Shown here in pieces: positions 19,101 through 25,281 of a stretch of DNA of 33,665 nt; the stretch's first letter is position 1; each line of letters starts with the position of its first letter. Under the pieces are notes generated by a model, which saw nothing but the letters and a program-made list of their open reading frames with translations, was not told where the DNA came from and searched no databases. The translations under genes and the position numbers were made by a program. The DNA is from Desulfobacter latus (lineage in GTDB: Bacteria > Desulfobacterota > Desulfobacteria > Desulfobacterales > Desulfobacteraceae), in the NCBI RefSeq assembly GCF_013389365.1, contig NZ_JACADJ010000033.1:6866-40530 (forward strand), written 5' to 3'.

Positions 19101-22100
19101 CGTCAGCCGTCAGCTTTACAACCTGATCGTTGTACTTATCTGCCACCCACAGGGTGCCGTCGGACGGGTCAACCGTGATGGAAGAAGGATCGTTGAATCC
19201 GTCCACCCGGGCCATTTCTCCTGAGCCGTCATGAAAGAGCCGTGCCACCTGGTCGTGGCGGGTGTCTGCAACCCATACGTACGCTTCGCCGAAATTCCAG
19301 CGGTAAGAGACGATGGAGCGGCCTTCATCGCTTGCGCTTGCACTGGCGGTGAAATCAACTTTGAGGGGAACATCCCCCTCAACAGGAGAGGCGGTTACAA
19401 CAGCCGAAGGAAAGGTTTCAGGAGTTACTTCAATATGAATATCGGTAATATCCATTGCTTCGGTATCATCAGTGACCCTGAGTTGAGCGGTGAAAAGTCC
19501 GGACTGAGGGTAGGTATAGGAGACCTGTCCGTCTTCATCCGTCACCCAGTTATCGGCATCGGAACAGATCTGGATATCATCAACATACCACCCGTCACTT
19601 GTGTTGCTGCTGTCTGTTGTGAGTCGGAAACGGATACGCAGATCCGGAGCGGGCAAATAATTGCTGATGTCAATGCTTTGCCGGTTCCATTGTATCTGTT
19701 GGCCGTAGTAACTTTTAATCTGGCTCCAGGAGGTGCCGCCGTCTGTGGATAGTTCTACCCGGCAGCGGTCATAATAGGAATATGTGCTGTAACGGTGCCA
19801 AAAGCTGAGGGTTGCATTTTCCACCTCGGAAAAATCTAATGCTTTGCTGGTCAGGGCTGTGTCGGAATCATCGGGGTAATTGGTGCCAGGGCTGTCGGTC
19901 CACGCATAAGACCGGCTGTGAAATTGTGCCCGGGTCCTGGCCCAGGTGCCGCCGGCGATCCAGTTTCCTGAATCCGTATCCATGCTGTCATAGAATAGAG
20001 GGCAATGGCCGAAATTCCACTCATATTTTACAATATTGCCGGTAGAACCGGATCCATCGAAATTCACCGTAAGTGGTGCATTGCCGGATGACTTGTCAAC
20101 AACTGCAATACTTTTCAAAGGAACCAGTGAGGCATTGACGGTAATATCGACGGTTGCGGTGCCGATCATGCCGTCGTTATCCGTTACTTTAAGGCCGGCT
20201 GTATACTCTCCTTCATCAGGATAGGTGTATGTGGTGTCCGGACTGGATACAGAGGACCAGTCGTAGATCCCGTCCCCGTCAAAATCCCATTCGTACAAAA
20301 GAACTTTTCCGTCCGGATCTGTTCCTGATCCTGTAAATTGGACTTTCAAAGGCGGCCGGCCGACTTTGGGATCGGCATCTGCCGATGCTTCCGGCGCAGA
20401 TGGGTTAACCTGGATGGTAATGCTGTCCACTGCGGCATGGGGTCCATCCGTAACCTTCAACGTGGCCACATAGGTGCCGGCTTTGTCGTAGGTGAATGTG
20501 GTGTCAGCTGTGGTGTCACTGAAATAATTGAAAATATTATTTCCGTCGAAATCCCATTGGTAGCTGTCAACATAGCCGTCCAGGGGGTCCACAAAACTGC
20601 CTGAAAAGCTTACCGTAAGGGGCGCGGTACCACTGACCACATCTGCTGCGGCAGATGCTTTAAGCGTACCGACTCTGATAATCAGGGAGTAATCCGTGGC
20701 GGTGAGCCAGTCGTTGTCGGTTACTCTGAAAACCGGATTATAAAGTCCTTCTTCAGGGTAGGCATGGGTCGTGGCAACAGGTGTTTTGGAACTGAAATCA
20801 AAAGTGCCGTCTCCATCAAAGTCCCATTCATAAAGCCGGATCCGGCCGTCCGGGTCATTGCCGGTTCCCATGAAGGTGATGGGGGTATTGGTGGCCGCAT
20901 TGGGCGTATCCACTGCTGCCGACACGCTGGGATATCTGCCCGTGGAAACGTCATCCGGGAAGACCGCAATTGAAGCCGGGCTGCTGATTCCGTTAATCCG
21001 CATGAGTTCATTGCCCGAGGATGACAGTTTGACCACCTGATTGTTGCCGTAATCCGCCACCCAGGCCGAGGCATCCAAGGGATTTACACCGACTGCATAT
21101 GGCTGGTTAAAACCGCTGGTTCTGCATATGATCGCACCGTCTGATGCAAGCCGTACTACCTGGTTATTACCGTGATCCGCCACCCATACGGAGCCGTCTA
21201 TAAAACTGGTATCAACGGACATGGGCTGCCTGAAACCGCTTATGCGGACAATTTCCGTTGTCCCGGTGGCAGATAGCTTGACGACCTGATTATTGCCGTA
21301 ATCCGCCACCCATACGGTACCGTCTGCACCGTTAACCGAAACACTGTATGGGGAGTTGAATCCGCTTTTGTCTGTATGGCTGCCGACGTCTGTGCTGATA
21401 TCGTATCCATCTGTAATGTCGGCAGAAAGACGAACCACGGAACCATCCCCTGTGTCCGCCACCCATATGGTACCGGTTGCCGGGTTGACACTGATCCACT
21501 GGGGTCTGCTGAATCCGTTGACGACCAGGTGGCTTCCGGTATCGGTATCTACCGTATAACCGTCTGCGATGGCGGGGGATAGTTTGACGACCCGATTGTT
21601 GCCGTAATCCGCCACCCAGGCGGACCCGTCCCTGGGATCTACACAGACGGCGTAGGGCTGCATGCCGTTTATTTCGATTTTTTGAGACCCGTCAAAGCCG
21701 GACATGCGATAAACCTTGTGATCTGAACTGTCCGCTATCCAGATGGTATTGTCCGCTATATTTCCGGAAATGGATCGGGGATAGGAAAAATTGTTTAATT
21801 GCTGGAGAATATTCCCCTTGGCCGATAGTTTGAACAATCTATCATTGGTATTGTACCGACTTCCCACCCAGAGTCCGAAAGACATGCCGTTACGACCAAA
21901 ATGAGTTGATAGTATTTCAAGGTCTTTTGAGTCCACGATTTCGTCCCGGTTCAGATCTGCATCCGGATTCCATGTGGCGTCCTGGCTTTGCGAACCGTTT
22001 GCCCGTCCGAACATAATCAGGTCAAAACCGTCTACCCGGCCCGAACCATTCAGATCTCCCGGCAATGCATATACTGTAACAGGAAGCAAAGCGATTACCA

Positions 22101-22152
22101 ATACGATAGCCAACAGTTGTGCAAAAAAATAATGGCGACAGCGTGTCTTCAT
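10168..22152 (-). CDS. Giant exported dockerin/propeller/PKD/LamG/FlgD-Ig protein
   Basis: The ATG at 22152 is chosen over the GTG just upstream at 22155 because GGGGGA lies about 8 nt away. Length is about 3994 aa with a signal peptide (ending PVTVYA). A dockerin-type I module follows (DLNGSGRVDGFD and DLNRDEIVDSKD loops). The rest mixes: 28 blades of the VWVADYGNNQVVKL type in four groups of seven (20950-21880, 18380-19290, 14815-16995, 12015-13590); 16 PKD domains (YEWDFDGDGxYDxxS...HTYxxxGxYxAxxRVTDNxG); two MAM/immune-inhibitor-A-like domains (19549-20006, 17112-17545); three LamG-like jelly rolls (16180-16700, 15250-15815, 12370-12925); and a C-terminal region (10171-11090) of about three FlgD-Ig-like domains. 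Several modules are inserted inside others. No catalytic motif is visible; an adhesin or surface-scaffold role is inferred. It is first in the minus-strand cluster. Confidence 0.92.
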   Translation of the reverse strand: MKTRCRHYFFAQLLAIVLVIALLPVTVYALPGDLNGSGRVDGFDLIMFGRANGSQSQDATWNPDADLNRDEIVDSKDLEILSTHFGRNGMSFGLWVGSRYNTNDRLFKLSAKGNILQQLNNFSYPRSISGNIADNTIWIADSSDHKVYRMSGFDGSQKIEINGMQPYAVCVDPRDGSAWVADYGNNRVVKLSPAIADGYTVDTDTGSHLVVNGFSRPQWISVNPATGTIWVADTGDGSVVRLSADITDGYDISTDVGSHTDKSGFNSPYSVSVNGADGTVWVADYGNNQVVKLSATGTTEIVRISGFRQPMSVDTSFIDGSVWVADHGNNQVVRLASDGAIICRTSGFNQPYAVGVNPLDASAWVADYGNNQVVKLSSSGNELMRINGISSPASIAVFPDDVSTGRYPSVSAAVDTPNAATNTPITFMGTGNDPDGRIRLYEWDFDGDGTFDFSSKTPVATTHAYPEEGLYNPVFRVTDNDWLTATDYSLIIRVGTLKASAAADVVSGTAPLTVSFSGSFVDPLDGYVDSYQWDFDGNNIFNYFSDTTADTTFTYDKAGTYVATLKVTDGPHAAVDSITIQVNPSAPEASADADPKVGRPPLKVQFTGSGTDPDGKVLLYEWDFDGDGIYDWSSVSSPDTTYTYPDEGEYTAGLKVTDNDGMIGTATVDITVNASLVPLKSIAVVDKSSGNAPLTVNFDGSGSTGNIVKYEWNFGHCPLFYDSMDTDSGNWIAGGTWARTRAQFHSRSYAWTDSPGTNYPDDSDTALTSKALDFSEVENATLSFWHRYSTYSYYDRCRVELSTDGGTSWSQIKSYYGQQIQWNRQSIDISNYLPAPDLRIRFRLTTDSSNTSDGWYVDDIQICSDADNWVTDEDGQVSYTYPQSGLFTAQLRVTDDTEAMDITDIHIEVTPETFPSAVVTASPVEGDVPLKVDFTASASASDEGRSIVSYRWNFGEAYVWVADTRHDQVARLFHDGSGEMARVDGFNDPSSITVDPSDGTLWVADKYNDQVVKLTADGRMELLRVSGFDSPYCVTIDPSDSSVWVADYSHNQIVKLDADGTEQVRVNGFSRPTHISLNPSDGSVWVADYNHNQVVKLDRNGTELIRISGFSSPGTLAVNPADGTVWVSNESNDTVVKLSADIANGYDYTTDTGSHQVIDGFDFPAGITVNSADNSVWVADRYHNEVVHLAADGTEILRTGGFYRPVAVAVNSTTGNVWVADTSNHQVVLLSAAGREISRMDGFNSPGGVTIVSSGSGNFFTSETTGNTSHTYTSPGIYHAVFTAEDNDGFTVSQSVDITVAGGPHVTAKANTTTGTAPVEVYFSADITDKTGIITSYQWDFDGNGTYDSQSDATANIRHIYPAAGTYEAKVNVINDVGQSDTDTVTITVSSASPEAFAQATPAQGNTPLTVNFTGTGTDVDGSIVKYEWDFENNGTYDFTSAATGMTSHTYTAQGDYTAVLRVTDDDGRTGTDTVQIQAYPASQPLALIENTDRLKGYTPYRSDFYVQGLDPDGSIVKYEIDFNGDGTFETIQPTAFGDNAEAGTMNWTAEGTWARTTRAAHSPAYSWTDSPETDYADDTDASLTSKTIDLSSATTPKLVFWHKYEFQYGDYGRVEISSNDGASWSQVKYYSNNTLDTWQRVELDLSSYAGNATVKLRFRLTSNSADTADGWYIDDVWVGEPVSHIFTAAGEYPVTLRVTDNEGNTHTSSRTVTVAANENMSRIWVTDHYNNQVVRLSDLGDTLARINGFNRPLMVAADPVTGDAWVTDKYNDRIVKLSPETPDGYNVGYAYATDASPQQSHGVLYGNTVLSDQGQLNKSMYFDGSGDYIQIPDIEEYNTSAWTMEAWIRPEILTGNRTVLGKVSQAKDRALIMTADKISFLYYQSGRKYLEAPTPLIADQWYHVAVTYDGTTGAIKLYLDGTLAIETTATLDMTNTDPLMIGRSNCCSEYFQGWIDDVRVWHTVKSQAELSSGRTSELTGNEAGLAGYWQLNSDAPPYHKIIDGFDDPEGISVNSSTHNAWVADTRNNRIIQISPQGAILKRIYGFNTPLNVLADPDNGNVWVADASAMTRLNQTAIDGYFARADKLTPDETNAQKPGMVAGGPGSDTGKLSGCLKLDGSNDYIVIPPDPALDVQNFTVEAWVKNDSSVYNRTIFMRANNEGGNELYFGFDTSNTLEAILDNGSANKFTNTDTPVDFQDGEWHHVALTYDGSQLICYVDGTEYGTPAALSATLDFGDSQALIGADFDRFNSALGNYYPGYIDEVRIFNSARTKAEINDAMAAEIPSGTSGLVGYWKLNSLSPGSALTVTGFSSPYGLSLDPSDHGIWVADRNNDQVVKLAQEGTRMYTKGGYSSPHWIDADPATQGAWISDYNNDRIIKIRSDGVETHWLYGFDNPADIKVNPDDATAWVADRYNDQVVKLSADGTELLRLSGFNDPWSVSIDPAGRLKNDPPSVTAEAAPAAGDAPLTVSFNADATDNGTIIAYSWDFDGDGRFDWSSNTTATTQYTYDTPGTYAPLCRVTDDNNLAGYASPGPIHVGPVTITPIVSPKTGNSPLNVTLEAEATGLDKGVNVETWEWDFNGDGIYDFISTQSAKTTHTYSPGGAYTAILRVTDTQGNQFFAASTITAVKQPPSVNNYASPTTGNAPLNVVLDGYANDPDGAIVFYEWDYNGDGAYDWFSTTTADTEFTYSTPGTYDTVFRATDNDGLTTQATKTITVGQAQLPPRATLSASADKGPAPLAVDFTGIGTDDDGQIQLYEWDIDGDGVYDASATDTGDISHTYTTPGQYNAIFRVTDSDGLTDTETKLITVQSAGAPNAVANATPQNGTTPLTVEFTATGSNDPDGSIVQYDWFFDSDPEVWVADHYNNKVKQLHGYQVVKEVDNLSRPYRLSMLPDKTLWLTEYNNNQVVRLSADGKTEIARADGFYYPYGIAASPSDNGAWVADYNHHQVVKLDGTGTEQLRLDGFDNPTSVAVSPVDDTIWVTDRDHHQVVRLDADGNERQRFSGFYYPSWVTVDNSDGSVWIADKSNNRIVKLSADAPKGYHTDVHSVTPEEISEEIPTMAFGQTTRQGGNLSDGLYLDGSGDYLLIPDGTFPDLTDFTLEAWIKGEYVHNSALFMRGNADGGNEIYIGFYGNSAIEVILDNGSSQRFSGNLNFIDNAWHHVAVTYDATTQTLSCFVNGEAYGTPVTLSAAMEFQGSHALIGADYDGFNTSLGNYFKGTIDEVRLWNTARTPTQLDASKDAELDGSESGLISYWKLNTLDPTPYHQTLGGFNQPQFIALNPANGIAWVCDYNNNQMVKVSRDCTRELARIDGFNHPHEAAVNPRNGSVWVADTDHHQIAVLDAGGRLLQRIDGFNRPTSLLITPDTGKHISLTSDQPVEHTYPNTGKYSAALRVTDDQGNTDTDTIVIKAGSYPEALAIAYPTTGTVPLTVRFAANAKSPAGTIETFEWDFDGDGTRDWYTVISENKEHTFTKPGVYTATLTVTDNQGLQDVKTVTITVLKPNEGPEVFASADPKNGYPPLEVTFTGLGKSANTTLKLFEWDFNGDGSYDYSSNTSGITSHTYAAAGLYNAVFRATDQAGNSTTERVRVNVKPIGAPTATIQASVTSGSAALEVQFNGSGGEKENIVTYEWDFNGDGVYDVTSATATQVDHVYTIPGAYNALLRITNDQGLSDTAMVTINVSAGVSASLSLDSFDPTAGETIDINSVLTSQAKVSIKITDRTGKLLRALVTDETRSSGYYTDTWDGKDDKGAILESGVYLYTIEYETGGTTYVYDLTNDVDPANQIITPDYPSTFNPFNAETNFFRYTLDAKSEITVYISPFVGGAQTRAKTLLLRQPQKAGSYVLVWDGTDDSGDLVEAMSYVLAVFQWPLPDNAIIINTSPVISDPSINPVYLNPDAHPYDDENRTEITFTLSKESDVILSIFDASNYIIRTVTLEKVPAGPGNKIYWDGKNSSGKNVTPGVYRTKLIATDANGSKSLDANALLIIFY
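12010..13590 (-). other. Propeller-plus-LamG block inserted into a PKD domain
   Basis: The PKD domain opens with TPLTVEFTATGSNDPDGS and QYDWFFDS, then runs into seven VWVADHYNNK-type blades. A LamG domain sits in the loop after blade 5. The PKD half resumes with VEHTYPNTGKYSAALRVTDD. The insert replaces the DGDGxYD loop found in ordinary copies. Confidence 0.75.
14815..16995 (-). other. Seven-blade block carrying two LamG domains
   Basis: Seven blades run from IWVTDHYNNQVVRL to AWVADRYNDQVVKL. LamG-like jelly rolls lie after blades 2 and 4. Each opens with an xLDGSxDYIxIP or YFDGSGDYIQIP strand, carries a WxxEAWI core, and closes with GYWxLNS before the next blade. This block stands between PKD domains and is not inside one. 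Confidence 0.75.
18380..19290 (-). other. Seven-blade block inserted into a PKD domain
   Basis: The PKD half VPLKVDFTASASASDEGRS...SYRWNFG leads straight into VWVADTRHDQVARL and six more blades. The fold then resumes at TSHTYTSPGIYHAVFTAEDN. The insertion point is equivalent to that of the 12010-13590 block. Confidence 0.75.
20950..21880 (-). other. N-terminal seven-blade propeller block
   Basis: Directly after the dockerin come seven blades: one divergent (LWVGSRYNTNDRLFKL) and six typical (IWIADSSDHKVYRM to AWVADYGNNQVVKL). The first PKD domain follows. This is the only block not interrupted by or inserted into another module. Confidence 0.75.
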
Positions 22153-22282
22153 CACACATTTCCCCCGATTTTAATATCCGTTGGGATTTTATTTCGTAAA
22201 CAAAAGGACTTTAAATACAATCAACTATAACAAAAAATATGGCTAAAAAAAAGTTGTTATTTAATCTTTTGATTATTTATTG

Positions 22283-22323
22283 GCCCGTAGGCTGGATTGA
22301 GGGAGAAAACCCAACAAGTGGGC
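22283..22323 (-). repeat. Imperfect hairpin repeat after the ABC/ChrB operon
   Basis: Outer arms GCCC (22283) and GGGC (22320) pair, and inner TGGATT pairs with AACCCA around a GAGGGAGAA loop. The sequence resembles the widespread short intergenic repeat with a GTAGGTTGGGTTGAG...AACCCAACA core. It lies between the stop of the ChrB-domain gene and the start of the giant gene, so it could also end transcription of the former. The assignment is from memory of the pattern. Confidence 0.4.
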
Positions 22324-22339
22324 TTAATCTTTATTTTGA

Positions 22340-22852
22340 TTATGGGCCTAATGATGATGGGGGGGCTGTGGGTACCAGGCCGGCGGGCAGCCTTTTATAT
22401 AATGCATCAAAGTAGGCTGATGCCTTTTGGATTATTTTTTCCCTCTCTTTCACCGTGTCCAGCAGAGTGATAAAAAACAATTCCAGATCATGTGTCAATT
22501 TGAATCGTTTATGTTCCCAAATATTAATTTCCATGTCATGGATCAATTTTGCCATGGTGTCAAGTTTAGGATCCGTGATGCGATAATGGTCCATTAATGC
22601 TTCAAATGAAGACTGGTTATAACGGCGCCTGATTTTAGAGTAGGGGGTGTCAAATACAATTCCTGAATTGATTTTTGTACCATGGGGATAAAAAACAATA
22701 TCGCTGTCTTGGGAAATGAATTTTTGAATCAGCCAGATAGAGGCCAGTTTATCCGGTTCAAGGCCCTCCCAGGTTGCGAATGTCCCGGATATAGAAATAT
22801 CAGGGGCCGAACATAGAACAAAGATCAGAATCAACATGATTTTATTCATCAT
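22340..22852 (-). CDS. Exported ChrB/Chrome_Resist-domain protein
   Basis: The start at 22852 is chosen because the ATG overlaps the TGA of the ATPase gene (ATGA) and gives a signal peptide (MMNKIMLILIFVLCSA); about 170 aa. The mature protein carries the Chrome_Resist (ChrB C-terminal) pattern: a W-x-x-x-x-P-x-x-L/D opening (WEGLEPDKLASIWLIQKFIS), an FYPHGTKI strand, a GIVFDTPYSKIRRRYNQSSF segment, ALMDHYRITDPKLDTMAKLI and a helical C-terminus. In classical chr loci ChrB helps chromate resistance and sensing. Here no chromate efflux pump (chrA) is present. Its coupling to an ABC importer suggests a periplasmic or lipid-independent accessory role, unproven. The Pro-rich C-terminal tail (PTAPPSSLGP) is unremarkable. 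Confidence 0.7.
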   Translation of the reverse strand: MMNKIMLILIFVLCSAPDISISGTFATWEGLEPDKLASIWLIQKFISQDSDIVFYPHGTKINSGIVFDTPYSKIRRRYNQSSFEALMDHYRITDPKLDTMAKLIHDMEINIWEHKRFKLTHDLELFFITLLDTVKEREKIIQKASAYFDALYKRLPAGLVPTAPPSSLGP

Positions 22853-23562
22853 TTTTCCCGCAAAGTTTTGATAATAGATTCCATGTTCCATTGATCCGTC
22901 CTTTGAAATTGTTCTGTAATTTTTCCTTGTCTGATAACACTGATGCGGTCCGATAGCAATAGTGCTTCCCTGATGCTGTGGGTAACATAAATCATTGTTA
23001 TTTCTATTTTGGTTTTAAGATCGTTGAGCAGTTCCAGCAATTCTTCTTTGAGTACAGTATCCAGGTTGCTTGACGGCTCATCCAGGAGCAGGTAATCCGG
23101 TTCCGGAGCAAGGGCCCTTGCTATGGCTAATCGCTGCTGCTCGCCGCCTGACAATTCTGAAGGAAGCCTGTTTTTATAGCCGGCAAGATGAAATTTTTCC
23201 AAAATCGCGTTAATCTGTTCATCGCGTTGGTTTGGCTGTCGGCATCTGTGGCCGGCCATGACAAACTCAAGATGTTTTTGAACGGTCATGTGGGGCCAGA
23301 GTGCCAGTGTCTGAAAAACCATGGCCACTTTTCTTTTGTCGGGTGACACCATCGTTTTAGAGCTGCTTACGGTTTGGCGGTTCAAACGGATACACCCTTC
23401 ATCCGGAATAATCAGGCCGGCAATGGCTTTAAGCAGTGTTGACTTACCCGCACCGGATGGACCGATCAATCCCATGACCTCACCATGGTTCACTTCAATA
23501 TTAATTCGATCCAACAGGCAGTGCCCCCCGGAATTGACGGAGAGCTCCGTGACTTCAATCAT
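22849..23562 (-). CDS. ABC importer ATP-binding protein (Fe(III)/oxyanion type)
   Basis: This 237-aa protein has a complete nucleotide-binding domain: Walker A GPSGAGKST (34-42), Q-loop Gln84 (MVFQTLALWP), signature LSGGEQQRLAIARAL (137-151), Walker B YLLLDEPSSNLD (157-168) and switch His195 (YVTHS). It energises uptake with the adjacent permease. It is shorter than FbpC-type ATPases of about 340 aa and lacks their C-terminal regulatory extension. Its start overlaps the permease stop (ATGA), and its stop overlaps the ChrB-domain gene start. Substrate cannot be read from this subunit. Confidence 0.92.
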   Translation of the reverse strand: MIEVTELSVNSGGHCLLDRINIEVNHGEVMGLIGPSGAGKSTLLKAIAGLIIPDEGCIRLNRQTVSSSKTMVSPDKRKVAMVFQTLALWPHMTVQKHLEFVMAGHRCRQPNQRDEQINAILEKFHLAGYKNRLPSELSGGEQQRLAIARALAPEPDYLLLDEPSSNLDTVLKEELLELLNDLKTKIEITMIYVTHSIREALLLSDRISVIRQGKITEQFQRTDQWNMESIIKTLREK

Positions 23563-25097
23563 TTTTTCACTCCGCGGTTAATAAACCTGTACCCAATCAG
23601 TAAAATGCCGGCCAGGCCGGCACAAATCATAATTAAAATCAGACTTTGGCCACACACCATATCAAAGGCGCCATAATGTAAAAAATTATATAAACTGATG
23701 GGAAGGGTGGTTTCTCCCGGTGGAATAATGAGCAGTACGGTTCCTATATTGGATAAGGAAAGTGAAAATCCGATAAAAAAAGCTGCGATAAGCCCCGGGA
23801 ATACCATGGGCAAAACGATGTGACTTACAATTTTGAACCTGCTTTTATTAAACAGTGCTGCGGCTTCCTCCAATTCCTTTGGCACTTGTATGAGTTTTGC
23901 GTAAATTACATTAAGGACAAAAGGCGTATACGCGCAGACCAGCGCCAAAACTATAATCCAAATTGAATCGTACATCGGTGCCGTCCATTCCCGGTTCCAT
24001 ACCCGGATCATGCCGATTCCCAGAACCACCGGGGGAACGCCCAGGGGAATCTGGGAAAAGTAGTGTAAAATTTGATTGATTTTACCATCTGTCCGGACCA
24101 GATAGTAGGATACAATAAATGAAAAACATATCATGATCAAGGCAGATAATGTTGATACGCTAACGCTGTAATAAATCTGTTCCAGGCCTGTATCCAAGGC
24201 CTTGATAATGCCTTCACTGCCATGGCTTCCTTTGATCAGCAGCCCTACGGGGATGAGTGCGGAACCAAGAACAATTGATAAAAGCATCAGGCAGGATGGG
24301 TATCGGCCCCGGCCTAAGGAAAAAAGGGCGTCCGAAGGCGCATCAAATCTCATGCTGATATATGTTTTCTTTTTCATATAGTGCATCTGTCCCCAAATCA
24401 GAACAAGAGACGTGACTATCAAAGGAAACGAGAGCAGCGTCGCTTTGCCGGTATCATAAAATGCACTGAATTGACAGAAAATTTCAACCGGAAAAACCGG
24501 TATTCTCAGAATGTCCGGTACCTCAAAATTAATAAAGGCGAAGACAAAAACGATGATGGCGCCGGCAATGATATGCGGCGTCACCAAAGGTAATGTAACC
24601 TTGAGCGCTGTCGCTGTTTTTCCGCGGCTCATGCATGCGGCGTGGTGGGCATTGATGTCGGATGCTTGAAGTCCGGAACCGGTTATGAGCATAACAAAAG
24701 GGAAAAAGGATAAGGCAAAAACAAAAACCCCACCGGTCATTGAGAACATAAAGGGCATTCCTGTTTTTGACCAAACCAGGGCCTGGACATAAGGGGGAAT
24801 GATCAAAGGGAACAAACTTAAAAATATAAGCGGCTTTCTTAAAGGGATATCCGAGCAATAGAGCAGGAATGCCGCCGGTACGCCAAGGGCCGAGGCACCA
24901 AGGCTGCTCAGAGCCCCCAGCATTATGCTGTTTTGAAATAGTCCCAATTGTCTCTTATTGATCAATAGCGTGGTCAGATGTTCTATTGTAAATCCTCCGG
25001 AGCCATCTGTCAGGCTGTCACAGATCAATAAGATAATCGGCAGGAGGATTACAAATAAAAAAGGAACAATGACAAAAAGATATTTTTCATATTTCAT
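23559..25097 (-). CDS. ABC importer fused permease (FbpB-like)
   Basis: This 512-aa protein has about 12 membrane segments in two homologous halves, the usual arrangement of Fe(III)-type permeases. Each half has an EAA-type cytoplasmic loop: AACMSRGKTATALKVTLPLV in the first and EAAALFNKSRFKIVSHIVLP in the second, each followed by a conserved hydrophobic segment. The start at 25097 has no clear ribosome-binding site. It lies only about 5 bp from the end of the inverted-repeat element at 25103, which may have displaced the original leader. Its stop overlaps the ATPase start by four bases. Confidence 0.9.
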   Translation of the reverse strand: MKYEKYLFVIVPFLFVILLPIILLICDSLTDGSGGFTIEHLTTLLINKRQLGLFQNSIMLGALSSLGASALGVPAAFLLYCSDIPLRKPLIFLSLFPLIIPPYVQALVWSKTGMPFMFSMTGGVFVFALSFFPFVMLITGSGLQASDINAHHAACMSRGKTATALKVTLPLVTPHIIAGAIIVFVFAFINFEVPDILRIPVFPVEIFCQFSAFYDTGKATLLSFPLIVTSLVLIWGQMHYMKKKTYISMRFDAPSDALFSLGRGRYPSCLMLLSIVLGSALIPVGLLIKGSHGSEGIIKALDTGLEQIYYSVSVSTLSALIMICFSFIVSYYLVRTDGKINQILHYFSQIPLGVPPVVLGIGMIRVWNREWTAPMYDSIWIIVLALVCAYTPFVLNVIYAKLIQVPKELEEAAALFNKSRFKIVSHIVLPMVFPGLIAAFFIGFSLSLSNIGTVLLIIPPGETTLPISLYNFLHYGAFDMVCGQSLILIMICAGLAGILLIGYRFINRGVKK

Positions 25098-25102
25098 TTT
25101 AT

Positions 25103-25266
25103 AACCACGGAATACACGGAAAACACTGAAAATTAGCGCGCAAAGCGCTCAATTTGTACTTTGGTGTGACTGCCAAAAAAGACAGCACCACGAATCACAT
25201 AAGTCTCTTCTTCAAAAATCAAACTCAGTTCAATGTTTTTCTCGACTTTCCGTGTTTTCCGTGGTT
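25103..25266 (-). repeat. 164-bp inverted-repeat element (CACGGAA ends)
   Basis: The left end AACCACGGAATACACGGAAA (25103-25122) and the reverse complement of the right end (25247-25266, AACCACGGAAAACACGGAAA) match at 19 of 20 positions. The element sits between the binding-protein and permease genes of one ABC operon and contains a small decayed coding segment. It looks like a non-autonomous intergenic repeat. Confidence 0.8.
25133..25246 (-). pseudogene. Probable GxxExxY-family remnant with internal deletion
   Basis: A 37-codon frame ends with TAA at 25133-25135. It reads IELSLIFEEETYVIRGAVF, which resembles the N-terminus of GxxExxY proteins (ETYxIRGAxFEV). It then jumps straight to FGSHTKVQIERFAR, which resembles their C-terminus (NFGxxxKxxIxR). 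The roughly 90 residues that carry the GxxExxY and nuclease-like core are missing. Genes of this family commonly lie in CACGGAA-type intergenic sequence. The identification rests on remembered family ends and is not certain. Confidence 0.5.
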
Positions 25267-25281
25267 CAGCAGATCAGCGCC

